A DNA stretch of 13,502 bases, from positions 1 to 13,502 of the forward strand of contig JAPLUH010000211.1 of the NCBI GenBank assembly GCA_026397675.1, read 5' to 3'. Below the pieces are notes generated by a model that saw only the letters and a list, made by a program, of their open reading frames with translations, had not been told where the DNA came from and searched no databases. This document shows positions 1 through 9,652 of the stretch, one piece after another (within the stretch, counting starts at the first letter, position 1; each line of letters opens with the position of its first letter). The position numbers and the translations under genes are program-made. This DNA comes from Verrucomicrobiota bacterium (lineage in GTDB: Bacteria > Verrucomicrobiota > Verrucomicrobiia > Limisphaerales > UBA9464).

Positions 1-3000
1 CGTGCTGTCGGCGCTGACACTCACTTCTTGGATGGGGCTCCACGTTCCCAGAACCCCGCCTCGCTCCAAGCGATAACGACGCCCCAAAGAACCGCGCAAC
101 ACCAGTTTCAGAGTGCCATCCGCCAAGAACCCTGAGAGCTCCAGGCGTGGAGCCGACACGCCTCGATTGGCCGCTCCCGGAGTCGGGGTTCCCAACGATC
201 CCGTCGCCGGATCGCCGTCGATTTGGAGCGCCCAGGAACGGTCATTGGTGGCATCCACCGTGCCCCGGAAAATATCTATGGCCTGTGGAACACCTCCGAC
301 AGTGCGACCGAGCAGGATCTGGAACGGAGCTCCGGCCGTGGACGGCAATCGGAAGGACGTGTGCCATTCGGTGGGCGTGTTCTGTAGCGTGTCGCCATCG
401 ACAAAGACGACGCGGAATCCCCCCGGCGGAATCGAGGTCGCAGGCGGGAAGCCCCAAGGGACGGATCCGTCGACCCTGTCCGTCAGAAATAGTCCTTCCA
501 GAGACACCGGTGCGTCGCCCGTATTGATCAACTCCAGCCACGGCTCGGCCGTACCGCTCAAGTCTCGAAGACCCAGCCCATTGCGTGGCAATACCTCGTT
601 AATACGCAGCGTCGGAAACTCGGGCAGGACCGCGGACACCGTGTTGGCCGCACCCGGCGTCAAGGTCGCACTATTACCACCCTCCAGGGTCATCTCTAGG
701 CCGAACACGATATCGGAGCTGCCGGCATTGGCTTGATGGAGCTCGACCGCGAAGGTGTTCTCGCCGGGGATGAGAAACTCAGCGGGTAAAGTGAACGGCC
801 CCTCAATGGCCGCATCGCCGACGGTGCGGTTGGCAAATGTTTCATGCGTCACCACGACATCGTCCATGCCGATGAAATGAGCCTTCCGTCCATTGACCCA
901 AAGCACATAGCCATCGTCTAACATCACTCGGAATTGGACCGATACGCCCGCCGTGAGGGTTGGGATCGTGACCTTTCGGCGGAAGTAGTAAGCAGACTGC
1001 CCTAGCGTCAGTACCGTGGTTTTGTTTGTCGCCAGAGCGGCCGATTCCACAAAGAGAAGCCCGCCACCACTGGACCACGTTGAATCGTTGAAACTGGCAG
1101 TCACCCAGTTGGTGCCGCCGGCGGGCGCTCCATCCTGGAAGTACTTCCAAACATCCGTGAAACTCAAAACCGCCCTGCTGCCCTGAAACGCGGAGGCTTC
1201 CGTCCAATTCCCGGGCCGGTTGCGATCCTGACGGGCATCAATGAGCTGCAGCGACCGATTGGGTCCCTGGGTGCCACTGGGCCATGGGGCCAACCCGTCG
1301 TAATCGACCCGGTCCAATATCGCTTCCGCAGATCCTGCTGCGGCAGGACGGACCAACCGCAACGAATCAGCCACAGGACCGAGAACCCCCGTCCACTCGC
1401 CGAGAACTCCTGGCAACAGTCCAAAAGCGTTGGTCATACCCCTCTGACTCGCGACAACCAGCACTCGGGCCCCCGGGGCTATTGAACTCTCACCGGGGAA
1501 GGTGAAACTCAAATTACTGCCGATGAGCCGCAGTCCAGAAAGGTCCCACGCCGTCTGGGAAGAGCGGTTGAAGAGTTCAATGAACTCCCCGCCGGCCGGT
1601 GAAGACCGCCGCAAAATCTCCGAGAAGACCACCTTGAAACGGGGACGCACGGAAATCTCGACACGTTGGGTGGCGCTGAGGTTGCCCGGACCGTCATCGC
1701 TCACACGAACAGAGATCGTCTGAATGGAGGCCCCCGCATCGTCATCTGGGGTCCACTGAAATAAACCACTGATCGGATCGATGCTGGCTCCGGCTGGAGC
1801 GCCGACTTCGAGCGAGAAGCGCAAATTCTGCGCCGGCAAATCCGGATCCGAAGCCTGGGCCACGAAGCTCACCAGTAATCCCTCGTCCACCGTGATTGGC
1901 GCAATCGACGCCACCGTCGGCGGTTGGTTGACCTCTGCAACTTCCATCAAGAGTTCACGAACGACCGACAAGGCATCCGGGGATCCATCGATCGCCCGAA
2001 TTAAGACGACCACGCTCGAAGGCCCTTGGGATTCTGAGGGTGTCCAAGAAACGACACCGCTCTGCGGTTCAAGAACCAGACCTTCCGGAGCAGGACCATC
2101 GACCTGAAACCGAACCGGAGTTCCTTCCGGATCCGTCGCACTCAAGTTGAAAGACCATGCTTTACCCTCGGTCAACTGCTGCGGCGACAGCAGGTCGAAG
2201 CGCGGTGGGTTGTTCATTTCCAGGACTCGAATTTGAAGAACACCCGAAACAAATTGGGAAGGCACACCGTCATCCCGGACCCGATAGGCCACGGTTTGAA
2301 CTGTACCACCGAGGCTTTCGTCGGGCGTCCAAGCAATTTGCCCATTGGGCGAGAGGGTCAGGCCCACTGGCACAATTCCCTCCAGTTCGAAGGTCAAGGT
2401 TTGCACCGGACGATCGGCATCGGACGCCTCCAATCGAGCCAACAACTCAATCCCCTCCTTGGCCTCTAGAGTCACCGCGGCCGGAAGACTCGGCGCCAGA
2501 TTGACCTCAGTAACGGTGCATTGAACCCGCAACAGGCTGGTCCGAATGGGCGAGCCATTGTCCAACGCGCGAACCAGGAAACTATAGACACCCGGACCAT
2601 CGCTCTCCGAGGGCAACCATTGGAAGCGGCCCGTTGTCGAATCGATCACCGCACCCGGAGGCGCATCGGCACCCAACGCGTAGGTCACGGTCTGCCCCGC
2701 ATCCGGATCGACCGCGTTGACGGTGAACGCGATTGAAACTTGCTCTTGCGAACTCATGGGATTCATCGGAGTGAAAACCGGTGGCCGGTTGCCTCCCGAC
2801 AGGACATTGGGCAATCCCGGTGTGGGCACTTCCATCGAGGACAACGGCACAGGTCCTCCATCGGGGAATCGTCCGAGAGAAACGTCATTAGTCTGGGCGC
2901 CAAACGTGATCTCATCGACCAAGACACCCCGTGGGTCGAACAACCCCACTTGCTCTCCTTCCCGCGACAGCGAAAAATTCACATGAAGGTCGGGCGTCCC

Positions 3001-6000
3001 GGATTTGTTCTGACCGGTCTCATTGTCCGCCCAGATCCGCAGAAAACCACCGGCGGGAATGGGGTAGCCCGTAGGAATCCGGAACATGGCCGAGACCGAG
3101 TTCGTCAACCGGTCGGTCAAATAAAAGCCGCTGAGGTCCACCGTGTTAGTGCCTCCATTGTAGAGCTCGATCCAATCGTCGTAATCCCCGTCCACCGGAT
3201 CTTGTACGGTGCGAGTGTTCTGGGCCATGACCTCGTTGATCACGACTCGGAAATCCGGGAATGAGGCGTCGTTGGTGGCCCCGGGCGTGGGATAGAACAA
3301 GCTCTGCGCGCTGCGTGCGACCCCATCGGGCACCAGACCCAAGGATCGATCGGCCGGCAACGAACGCCAGGTGAGGTAATCCAAGACGGTGGTCCCGGAG
3401 GCCCCGCCTTCATCGCGAACTAGAGCCACCACTCCATTGGTTGGGCTTAATCGGAACGAACTGTGAATCACCCCTGAAGCCGACTCGCCTTCCTCACCAT
3501 CGCACCAAATCGTCAAGAATCCTCCGGCCGGAACCACCGAGCCCACCGGGAAGGACCACTTCAGGCGATTGGTCCAATTGTCCGTCAGGTAAAGCCCCCC
3601 TAAGTCGAGGGCTGAGGCACCCGTGTTGTAAATTTCAACATAGGGATCCGCATCGCCCGCATTGTCACGAGGACCCTTGATATTAGCCGGGAGCACTTCG
3701 TTGATCCACACGGGCGGAATACTCACCAAGCCACCCGAGCTCGCATTAATTTTGCCCGGCGTCACTCGATTGACGGCATTGGTCTCGGCGGTCATCCAAT
3801 TGCCCACCCTCCAAGAAGATTGAGATGCATCGATGCGTTGGAGCGACGAGCCCAGACCATCGGCCAGCGACGGCCATGGCAGGGAGTTGTCGTAGCGAAC
3901 CTCACTCAGCACTACCTCATTGGTGGCCGACCCACGGACCAACGACAAACGTTCACCCCCGTTGTCCAGAGAACCGGCAAATTCACCGAAGACTCGAACA
4001 CCAGTACCATAGGCGAGGACAAACGCCGTCCGATCGCGAACCAAGACCCAATAGGTGGCCGGGGGAATGACAGAACCCTCCGAGAAGGTGTAACCCACCC
4101 CATTGAGGCGGCTTCCCGAGAGATCGAACGACGTCGACAGCGATCGGTTGAAGATCTCAACAAAGGACGCACCCGGCTCCAGCGGATTGTAGTGGATCTC
4201 GTTAATTCCCACATAATCGACCACCTGCTGAATCACTCCGTTGTATCGAACCGTCACCGATTTGGTCATCCCTGGCAGCGGCGTGCCATCGGCCCGGACC
4301 GCGACCAAATTCAGCACATTGGTGACACCCACCAGCGGCACCCGAATGCGGAAGACCTGAGGGGAGGTCCACTCCAGCGGCATGGGAGTGCCGTTGACCT
4401 CAATGGCTGCGGTCGCGAAGGGCGCCGTGCCATCAATGACCGCCACCGGAGTCGTCGACGTGAAATTGTTCCCGCCACTGGAGGTAATGGTAAAGGCCTT
4501 GGCGTCGGAGGCCGTGATCTGAGTGTTGAGATACGTCCGCCGACCGTTCAAATAGCTACCGATGATGGTGGGCGAGGAAATGCCCGTCACCCCGTTGAAA
4601 GACAACGCAGCACTCCGTGCGGTGAACTGCGGTTGGTATTGGGCGGCAGTTAAGGGACCCGAGACGGCCTCTTGATAGGCCCGCCAGGCCATGCGTTGGA
4701 AAATCGGCGTATCGAACATCACATTGACCGCGCCATCATTGCCACCAAAGAGACGTCGATTGGTCGGGTCTCCCACTCCCAGAACCCAGTCCATGTCCCA
4801 GGGCAGGATTCGCCACCGGCCTCCCGGCTGAAAATAAATGTACTTGTTCTGCGAATTGCCTGTTCCCCACGTGTCCCAGTTCCCCAAGCACCCATCGAGG
4901 GCAAAGCTGCGCATCCATTGATTAATGTCGGCGATGTTGAGCAAGTTTGGGACGAAGTTCGCGGTGCGATCGTTGGCCGCGGTGACCATCGCAAAGAAGT
5001 TGGTAAAGTCGTTGGCGGTGGTCCCGGTCGGCCGACCCTGCCAGTTGTAGCGGTACCTCGAGAGATTGTACTGACCATTGGGATTCCGGTAGACGCCCAG
5101 ATCGGCGCCCGTTGGCGCGAACCCTCCGGAATCGTCAAATTCGAAGGCGAAGGCCACCTTGCGCAAATCGCCCGAACCGCCGTCCGGGTACCACGACTCG
5201 GCGTATTCATTGGAGGGCTGTTCCAAATCCTCACACACGCTACCGAACGCGGATCCGTTGCGGTAGAACCGCATGTAAGCGGTGTTCAGGTAGGGCACCC
5301 CCATCTTGCGGGCGATCCAGTTGGCGATTTGGTTGCGCATCCGGGTCTCCTCTTCACCGCCATTACCCGTCAGTCCGTAGACCCGGTCCCGGGTTCCCAA
5401 CAGCAAGTCGTCACCGGGGACTGTCAGGGCGTAATCGGCCTGTCCAGTAAAGGGGCTGCCCTTGCGGCGGATCCCGGCGTTGTAAATCACGCGCAAGTTG
5501 CCATGGACGAGGGTGCAATCGCGGAAGGTATTGTCGAGACCACCCACGAGCGACGAATCCTGACCGTTGCTGAGCCAAGTATTCTGGGAGGCGGTCAACC
5601 ACGCGTGGACATGGTTAAACGTGCCCGTAGGCACTGAATCACCCCAGCGGATATTGGCTCCGCTGACCGCAGGCAAACCGGCGTACACCGTTCCTGACGG
5701 GAAAATGCTCGAGGCCGTGGACGTGGCATTGTCAAAGGCCTCGACAATGAACTGCACCAACTCACCCGAGCCCCGACCATTCAAGGTGCCCGACCAAATT
5801 CCGTCGCCCGCGAGCGCGTCGCCTCCCGCACCATCGTCGCGCATGGCCACCGAAGAAAACGCGGCCGTCTCGACGGTGCGGAAACGCAAACTCACCGAAC
5901 TCAGCCCGTCCGGATCGGAGACCCGTGCCGTGACGACCACGGGTAGCCCGGCTGCGGGAACTGCCGGCGTGTGACGAACCAGATCGATGGACGGACCGGC

Positions 6001-9000
6001 ATTGTTGACCTTGCGGCTATTGGGCAATCCCGGTGTGCCCAGGTTGCGGGGCACTTGCAGTCGAGCGGTCATTTCGAATCCGCCACCGCGGGTCCGGAAC
6101 AGCACTTCCGGCCACCCCGCCTGCCATCGGGCACGCACCCGCAAGGTCATTCGGGATCCATCATTCAGACCACCAGACATCGGAGCGCGGATGCAGTTCC
6201 GACCTGCGTCCAAATCGCCCGGCGCGATGACGTGTAAAACACGACTTCCATCAAAAGCTCCGGTCGATTCGATCCGTGAGCGGCGGTGATGACCCAAGAA
6301 CGACCACCCGTTGGCGGCGGTGCCTGAGCCCACCTCGAACCCACCATTGGTGACAATCACGGTACCGGCGGCATTGAGGACCTCCAACTGATCCAAAAGG
6401 CATTCACCGGCCCCCAACATGCCCAACTGCAAACGCGAGGCAGGCTGGGTACTGAAGCGGAGGGTGTCGGTCAGGGTGAACTGCTGCCACTCACCCTTGG
6501 CTGTCTCATCCGAATCCGCCCAACTGGAAGCCCGGAGAGGATCGGCGCGAGGATCCACCAACTCCATAGAGGAACCGCCGCCGCCAGACCATTGGCCCCA
6601 GCGACCCGCATCCCGATAATCCACCGTGGAAACTTCGATGTGAATCGTGTCACTGGACACCTGCCCCACCGAGTTGGTACTGAGGATTTCGTCCGGCTTG
6701 GACAAAGACAAACGCTCTCCGGAATTCCGCAGCGAGCCCGACCAATTGCCGAAGGAATTAGCGGCAGTCAATTGAGTGTGGTTAGCCCGGAGACGTTCCA
6801 CATTTCGACCGACAACCACATACCCACCGCCCGGAATCGATGCTCCCGCCGGGAATGTGTAGGAGACACCGTGTTCCAAACGCCAACCGGCCAAATCCAC
6901 CGGTTGGGAAGATCGATTGTGCACTTCGACAAACTCATCGGCGTCATCGTCCGAAATTGGATGGTACATGATCTCATTGAGCACCACGTCCTCGACCCGG
7001 CGTGGCGCATTGGCCTTTCCAGGGGTAAAGGATTCCAACCGTCTCCAACCCGAAGCCCCGTCGGGCGTACGACCCGAAGCCACGCCATTTTCCTGAGCCT
7101 CGAAGCGAACAACATCGACGACCCGCACTCCATTGGAACTCATTAACCAAACGCTCTCGCCCGCGGCGCTCAACCGAAAACCCAGAACCTTCTCGTCCAG
7201 CACCAGAAACCCTCCCGGTGCCAACACCGTGCCAGCCGGGATCCGGAACCGATTCGTACGAACATCATCGGTCAATACACAGCCCGACACGTCCGCCGGT
7301 TGGGTGCTGCCATTGTAAAGCTCCACCGTGTCGAGTTGAGGCAGGTCGGTATGGGCCAGCACTTCATTCATTACCACTTTTGAAGCGGGATCCACCGGCG
7401 GCTGAGCGTCCATCTGGCCTGGATTCCCACCGCGGACGGCGCTGATAGTCCAGGCGCGCGGATCGGCCTCGCCATAGCTGGGGTTGGCCAAGACCAGAGA
7501 GTGCCCCGAACCATCGGCGGCGGTGGGCCAGGGATCGCGGGTTCCGAAATCGGTCGCCAACTTCTGAGCGCCCATTTCATCCCGTAATTCGAGCGGACCT
7601 CCCGATTCATTGAAACTGCCCGAATAGGGGCCCAGAACATCCCGAATCCCATGACGTTCCATCAAGGCGGCGGGATCCTTGGCCACGACCACAAACTGAC
7701 CAGCCCCCAGACGGAATCCTTCCGGAAACTCGAAGCGGACGGTCCCTTCGATCTTCCAGCGGGAAAGGTCTTCAAACACATCCCCCGCATTGTAAAGCTC
7801 GACGAACTCCAACCCAGGGCTCCCCGGAAGCGTCTGCGGATGGTACTGAATTTCACTGAAGACGATCCGAGTCCGCCGACTGGAAAGTCCTAACCCTTCC
7901 CGTTGAGGCAGATACGTCACCTCGTTGGCTTCGGACACGCTGCCGTAGTCGCGGAACCGCACCACTGCGACGGCATTGGTATCGCGTCCGCCCACAGTCA
8001 GACCCACTTGCACCGTATTGGGCATGGAAATGGACGCGGACCCCAGCGCGGTCCAGTTCGTACCGTCGAAGGAACCAAATCCGGCGAGAGACGTCCCAGC
8101 GCGGCGCAGTCGCAGCCATGTCTGCGGGTAATTCACCGGATACCCACCCCGAGGTGCGGTCATTGGGGCATTGGCGCCGCTGGAAGGGCGATTGCGAAAG
8201 AAGCAACCCACGGAGGGCGATCCAGCAAAGGCTCCGGCGAAGGTCGCATTGGCGTCCACACTGGAGCGGATGACTAATCCAGCTGTCATGTAAGGATCGG
8301 TGACGGTGAGCCCGTCCACGCGAACCCGAAGGTCGAAGTTGCCGGTCAGCGACTGTGCGGCAAATCCGGCCGAGTCGGTCGTGCCACTAATGTCGCCACC
8401 GCGGGCCGAAACATCGAACCCACCTCGGGAGACCCATTGAACCAGCGTGGCACGGGCGTCGTTGCCGCCCAGATTCACCGGAAATAGTTCCGTCGTGAAA
8501 AACTCACGCTCGGTGTTGGAAATTAACGCATTGGCACGCGCCGACTGGTCACGAATGCCATTGAGGGTGAGCCGGTATCGGGTGGATTCCACGAGCCCGC
8601 TCACCTGCAGGACGAGCAGCGTCGGATTGGTTCCCAACGCCGCTGATTGAACGCTCACCCCACCATCGATTCGAAAGGCGTCACTCACCGCTCCCGCAGG
8701 AATCGTCATGGCTTCGCTGAACTCGATGACCACATTGGTCAGCCCCACATTGTACACTCGACGAACCTCCGGAGCGACCGTGTCGGGGGTTACCGTCAAG
8801 GTCACCGCGACGGACTGGGTAGAACCTAAGGCATTGGTCAGGAAGGCTTGGAATGAAGCGTCATTATCCGCCCAACGCACCGGATCCAACGTGTAACTCG
8901 CGCCCGTGGCATTGGGAATGAGGTTACCGCCCCGCTTCCAGAACACGTCGGCCCCACCGGGGTTGTCGTACGCCACGGTGAAGGTGGCTGAACCGCGTTC

Positions 9001-9618
9001 ATCGACCGTCAGCGCCACGGGTTGTTGGGAAATCCGCGGTGCCTCGGGCTTTAGCCCCCAGGCGACAAAGTGGTCGAGAGGAATGGGTCCCTCGTCCACG
9101 CCATCTGGGCGCACCCATCGAACCGCCAAATTGTCCCCGCCGCCGCCTTCTTTCTGGAGGGCTTCAATGTAATAGCGAGAACCCGCAACCAAGGTGATCG
9201 GGGCGCTTTTCTGCTCGGGCAGGCTATCCCACTGGCGTGGAGGGGTCCAACCCAGGACCCCGGCGATCCAACGGGCCTTATCCGGACCGGCGTCGGTACT
9301 CAGGAACAGTCCGGCGTAGTCATCGGCAGCGATCCAGAAGGTGTACTTGCCACTCAGTGGGGCCGTGAAGATGCCCCGCAACCGTTGTCCATAATTCTCG
9401 GCCACATCGGTGGGGGCCTCGAAAAAATCCGTGATGATGTTGGTGGACGTCGGCTTATTGGGAAAAGCCGGGTTGTTGGTGAGCGCATCGAGGGTGACAC
9501 CCGGAATGTCGCTGAACACCTCCCTCAAGAGGGTGCCGCCGCGAACTGGCAGCCAGCCCAGAATAGCCATCAACACCCAGCGACCCAGCGTCGTACCCGT
9601 TCGAAACTTCCAGTTCAT
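1..9618 (-). CDS. Giant exported multidomain protein: PA14, eight lamin-tail domains, CotH-like kinase, Ig/cadherin repeats (3' end beyond window)
   Basis: One frame runs 3,206 codons from ATG 9618-9616 to the left edge without a stop, so the C-terminus is missing. Upstream, the frame closes at a stop at 9751-9753. ATG 9618 gives a good signal peptide (K4, R6 and R13, then a hydrophobic stretch at 14-23, cut near 28), although no Shine-Dalgarno is visible. Approximate domains: PA14-like 30-172; Ig-like 190-275; SbsA-type Ig 276-372; concanavalin-like 400-562; lamin-tail domains (LTD) anchored at E589, N751-E752 and N881-E882; carbohydrate-binding-like 1088-1203; Ig-like 1206-1298; CotH-like 1340-1700; LTDs at N1806, N1973 and N2128; four Ig/cadherin-like repeats 2277-2656; LTD at E2667; galactose-binding-like 2817-2977; LTD at N3007; then a short C-terminal module cut by the edge. 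TPGxxN linkers close modules at T865, T1195, T1953, T2111, T2266, T2987 and T3146. It is probably a secreted or surface adhesion/scaffold protein. Substrate and anchoring are unknown. Domain calls come from motif reading, not profile searches. Confidence 0.95.
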   Translation of the reverse strand, partial: MNWKFRTGTTLGRWVLMAILGWLPVRGGTLLREVFSDIPGVTLDALTNNPAFPNKPTSTNIITDFFEAPTDVAENYGQRLRGIFTAPLSGKYTFWIAADDYAGLFLSTDAGPDKARWIAGVLGWTPPRQWDSLPEQKSAPITLVAGSRYYIEALQKEGGGGDNLAVRWVRPDGVDEGPIPLDHFVAWGLKPEAPRISQQPVALTVDERGSATFTVAYDNPGGADVFWKRGGNLIPNATGASYTLDPVRWADNDASFQAFLTNALGSTQSVAVTLTVTPDTVAPEVRRVYNVGLTNVVIEFSEAMTIPAGAVSDAFRIDGGVSVQSAALGTNPTLLVLQVSGLVESTRYRLTLNGIRDQSARANALISNTEREFFTTELFPVNLGGNDARATLVQWVSRGGFDVSARGGDISGTTDSAGFAAQSLTGNFDLRVRVDGLTVTDPYMTAGLVIRSSVDANATFAGAFAGSPSVGCFFRNRPSSGANAPMTAPRGGYPVNYPQTWLRLRRAGTSLAGFGSFDGTNWTALGSASISMPNTVQVGLTVGGRDTNAVAVVRFRDYGSVSEANEVTYLPQREGLGLSSRRTRIVFSEIQYHPQTLPGSPGLEFVELYNAGDVFEDLSRWKIEGTVRFEFPEGFRLGAGQFVVVAKDPAALMERHGIRDVLGPYSGSFNESGGPLELRDEMGAQKLATDFGTRDPWPTAADGSGHSLVLANPSYGEADPRAWTISAVRGGNPGQMDAQPPVDPASKVVMNEVLAHTDLPQLDTVELYNGSTQPADVSGCVLTDDVRTNRFRIPAGTVLAPGGFLVLDEKVLGFRLSAAGESVWLMSSNGVRVVDVVRFEAQENGVASGRTPDGASGWRRLESFTPGKANAPRRVEDVVLNEIMYHPISDDDADEFVEVHNRSSQPVDLAGWRLEHGVSYTFPAGASIPGGGYVVVGRNVERLRANHTQLTAANSFGNWSGSLRNSGERLSLSKPDEILSTNSVGQVSSDTIHIEVSTVDYRDAGRWGQWSGGGGSSMELVDPRADPLRASSWADSDETAKGEWQQFTLTDTLRFSTQPASRLQLGMLGAGECLLDQLEVLNAAGTVIVTNGGFEVGSGTAANGWSFLGHHRRSRIESTGAFDGSRVLHVIAPGDLDAGRNCIRAPMSGGLNDGSRMTLRVRARWQAGWPEVLFRTRGGGFEMTARLQVPRNLGTPGLPNSRKVNNAGPSIDLVRHTPAVPAAGLPVVVTARVSDPDGLSSVSLRFRTVETAAFSSVAMRDDGAGGDALAGDGIWSGTLNGRGSGELVQFIVEAFDNATSTASSIFPSGTVYAGLPAVSGANIRWGDSVPTGTFNHVHAWLTASQNTWLSNGQDSSLVGGLDNTFRDCTLVHGNLRVIYNAGIRRKGSPFTGQADYALTVPGDDLLLGTRDRVYGLTGNGGEEETRMRNQIANWIARKMGVPYLNTAYMRFYRNGSAFGSVCEDLEQPSNEYAESWYPDGGSGDLRKVAFAFEFDDSGGFAPTGADLGVYRNPNGQYNLSRYRYNWQGRPTGTTANDFTNFFAMVTAANDRTANFVPNLLNIADINQWMRSFALDGCLGNWDTWGTGNSQNKYIYFQPGGRWRILPWDMDWVLGVGDPTNRRLFGGNDGAVNVMFDTPIFQRMAWRAYQEAVSGPLTAAQYQPQFTARSAALSFNGVTGISSPTIIGSYLNGRRTYLNTQITASDAKAFTITSSGGNNFTSTTPVAVIDGTAPFATAAIEVNGTPMPLEWTSPQVFRIRVPLVGVTNVLNLVAVRADGTPLPGMTKSVTVRYNGVIQQVVDYVGINEIHYNPLEPGASFVEIFNRSLSTSFDLSGSRLNGVGYTFSEGSVIPPATYWVLVRDRTAFVLAYGTGVRVFGEFAGSLDNGGERLSLVRGSATNEVVLSEVRYDNSLPWPSLADGLGSSLQRIDASQSSWRVGNWMTAETNAVNRVTPGKINASSGGLVSIPPVWINEVLPANIKGPRDNAGDADPYVEIYNTGASALDLGGLYLTDNWTNRLKWSFPVGSVVPAGGFLTIWCDGEEGESASGVIHSSFRLSPTNGVVALVRDEGGASGTTVLDYLTWRSLPADRSLGLVPDGVARSAQSLFYPTPGATNDASFPDFRVVINEVMAQNTRTVQDPVDGDYDDWIELYNGGTNTVDLSGFYLTDRLTNSVSAMFRIPTGYPIPAGGFLRIWADNETGQNKSGTPDLHVNFSLSREGEQVGLFDPRGVLVDEITFGAQTNDVSLGRFPDGGPVPLSSMEVPTPGLPNVLSGGNRPPVFTPMNPMSSQEQVSIAFTVNAVDPDAGQTVTYALGADAPPGAVIDSTTGRFQWLPSESDGPGVYSFLVRALDNGSPIRTSLLRVQCTVTEVNLAPSLPAAVTLEAKEGIELLARLEASDADRPVQTLTFELEGIVPVGLTLSPNGQIAWTPDESLGGTVQTVAYRVRDDGVPSQFVSGVLQIRVLEMNNPPRFDLLSPQQLTEGKAWSFNLSATDPEGTPVRFQVDGPAPEGLVLEPQSGVVSWTPSESQGPSSVVVLIRAIDGSPDALSVVRELLMEVAEVNQPPTVASIAPITVDEGLLVSFVAQASDPDLPAQNLRFSLEVGAPAGASIDPISGLFQWTPDDDAGASIQTISVRVSDDGPGNLSATQRVEISVRPRFKVVFSEILRRSSPAGGEFIELFNRSSQTAWDLSGLRLIGSNLSFTFPGESSIAPGARVLVVASQRGMTNAFGLLPGVLGEWTGVLGPVADSLRLVRPAAAGSAEAILDRVDYDGLAPWPSGTQGPNRSLQLIDARQDRNRPGNWTEASAFQGSRAVLSFTDVWKYFQDGAPAGGTNWVTASFNDSTWSSGGGLLFVESAALATNKTTVLTLGQSAYYFRRKVTIPTLTAGVSVQFRVMLDDGYVLWVNGRKAHFIGMDDVVVTHETFANRTVGDAAIEGPFTLPAEFLIPGENTFAVELHQANAGSSDIVFGLEMTLEGGNSATLTPGAANTVSAVLPEFPTLRINEVLPRNGLGLRDLSGTAEPWLELINTGDAPVSLEGLFLTDRVDGSVPWGFPPATSIPPGGFRVVFVDGDTLQNTPTEWHTSFRLPSTAGAPFQILLGRTVGGVPQAIDIFRGTVDATNDRSWALQIDGDPATGSLGTPTPGAANRGVSAPRLELSGFLADGTLKLVLRGSLGRRYRLERGGVLGTWSPIQEVSVSADST
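1650..2790 (-). repeat. Four tandem ~96-residue Ig/cadherin-like (He_PIG-type) repeats
   Basis: Residues about 2277-2656 of the giant protein contain four copies of one module. Each opens with an N-x-P-P/A-like start after an EVN/EMN linker, carries a D-P-D/E or D-A-D motif, and has a tryptophan in a WxP context followed by an acidic S/D-E/D pair. The tryptophans lie at 2334, 2430, 2525 and 2622, a spacing of 96, 95 and 97 residues. This fits putative-Ig/cadherin-like repeats of bacterial surface proteins, which often act as rigid, calcium-stiffened stalks. The copies differ clearly in sequence, so the repeat is old rather than a recent DNA duplication. Confidence 0.85.
2806..2824. repeat. 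19-nt direct repeat, copy 1 (encodes a TPGLPN linker)
   Basis: This stretch is identical to 6019-6037. On the minus strand both copies encode T-P-G-L-P-N, here starting at residue T2266, where it closes the sixth lamin-tail module. The identity reflects a reused module-end linker, by recombination between modules or by chance under the same codon preference. Confidence 0.7.
4520..5600 (-). other. CotH-like kinase domain within the giant protein
   Basis: This covers roughly residues 1340-1700 of the giant protein. CotH proteins are secreted or surface protein kinases with an atypical kinase fold, first known from Bacillus spore coats. Visible family hallmarks are an RKGSPF stretch at 1385-1390 in the position of the usual RGxS motif, a RNQIANWIARKMGVP helix typical of the family, a GDLRK stretch (1483-1487) like the GNLYK seen in relatives, and W1607-D1608-M1609-D1610-W1611, matching the conserved WDxD motif that supplies acidic metal/ATP-site residues. 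The lysine usually found soon after the RGxS motif is not evident: the aligned stretch reads TGQADYAL (1391-1398). The domain therefore looks divergent, and whether it is catalytically active is open. Confidence 0.75.
6019..6037. repeat. 19-nt direct repeat, copy 2 (encodes a TPGLPN linker)
   Basis: Second copy of the 19-nt stretch at 2806-2824, in the same reading frame, encoding T-P-G-L-P-N from residue T1195. It ends the carbohydrate-binding-like region just before the Ig-like and CotH-like part. Confidence 0.7.
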
Positions 9619-9652
9619 AATTTGATACCAAAATTGCAGCCGAACACCCGTT

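Noticed and set aside
3820..5637. Long plus-strand open frames (277 and 321 codons) opposite the giant gene
   Set aside because: They are rich in Arg, His, Gly and Pro with no recognisable domain, and lie antisense to a frame with clear LTD and CotH motifs. They are shadows caused by high GC and codon bias.
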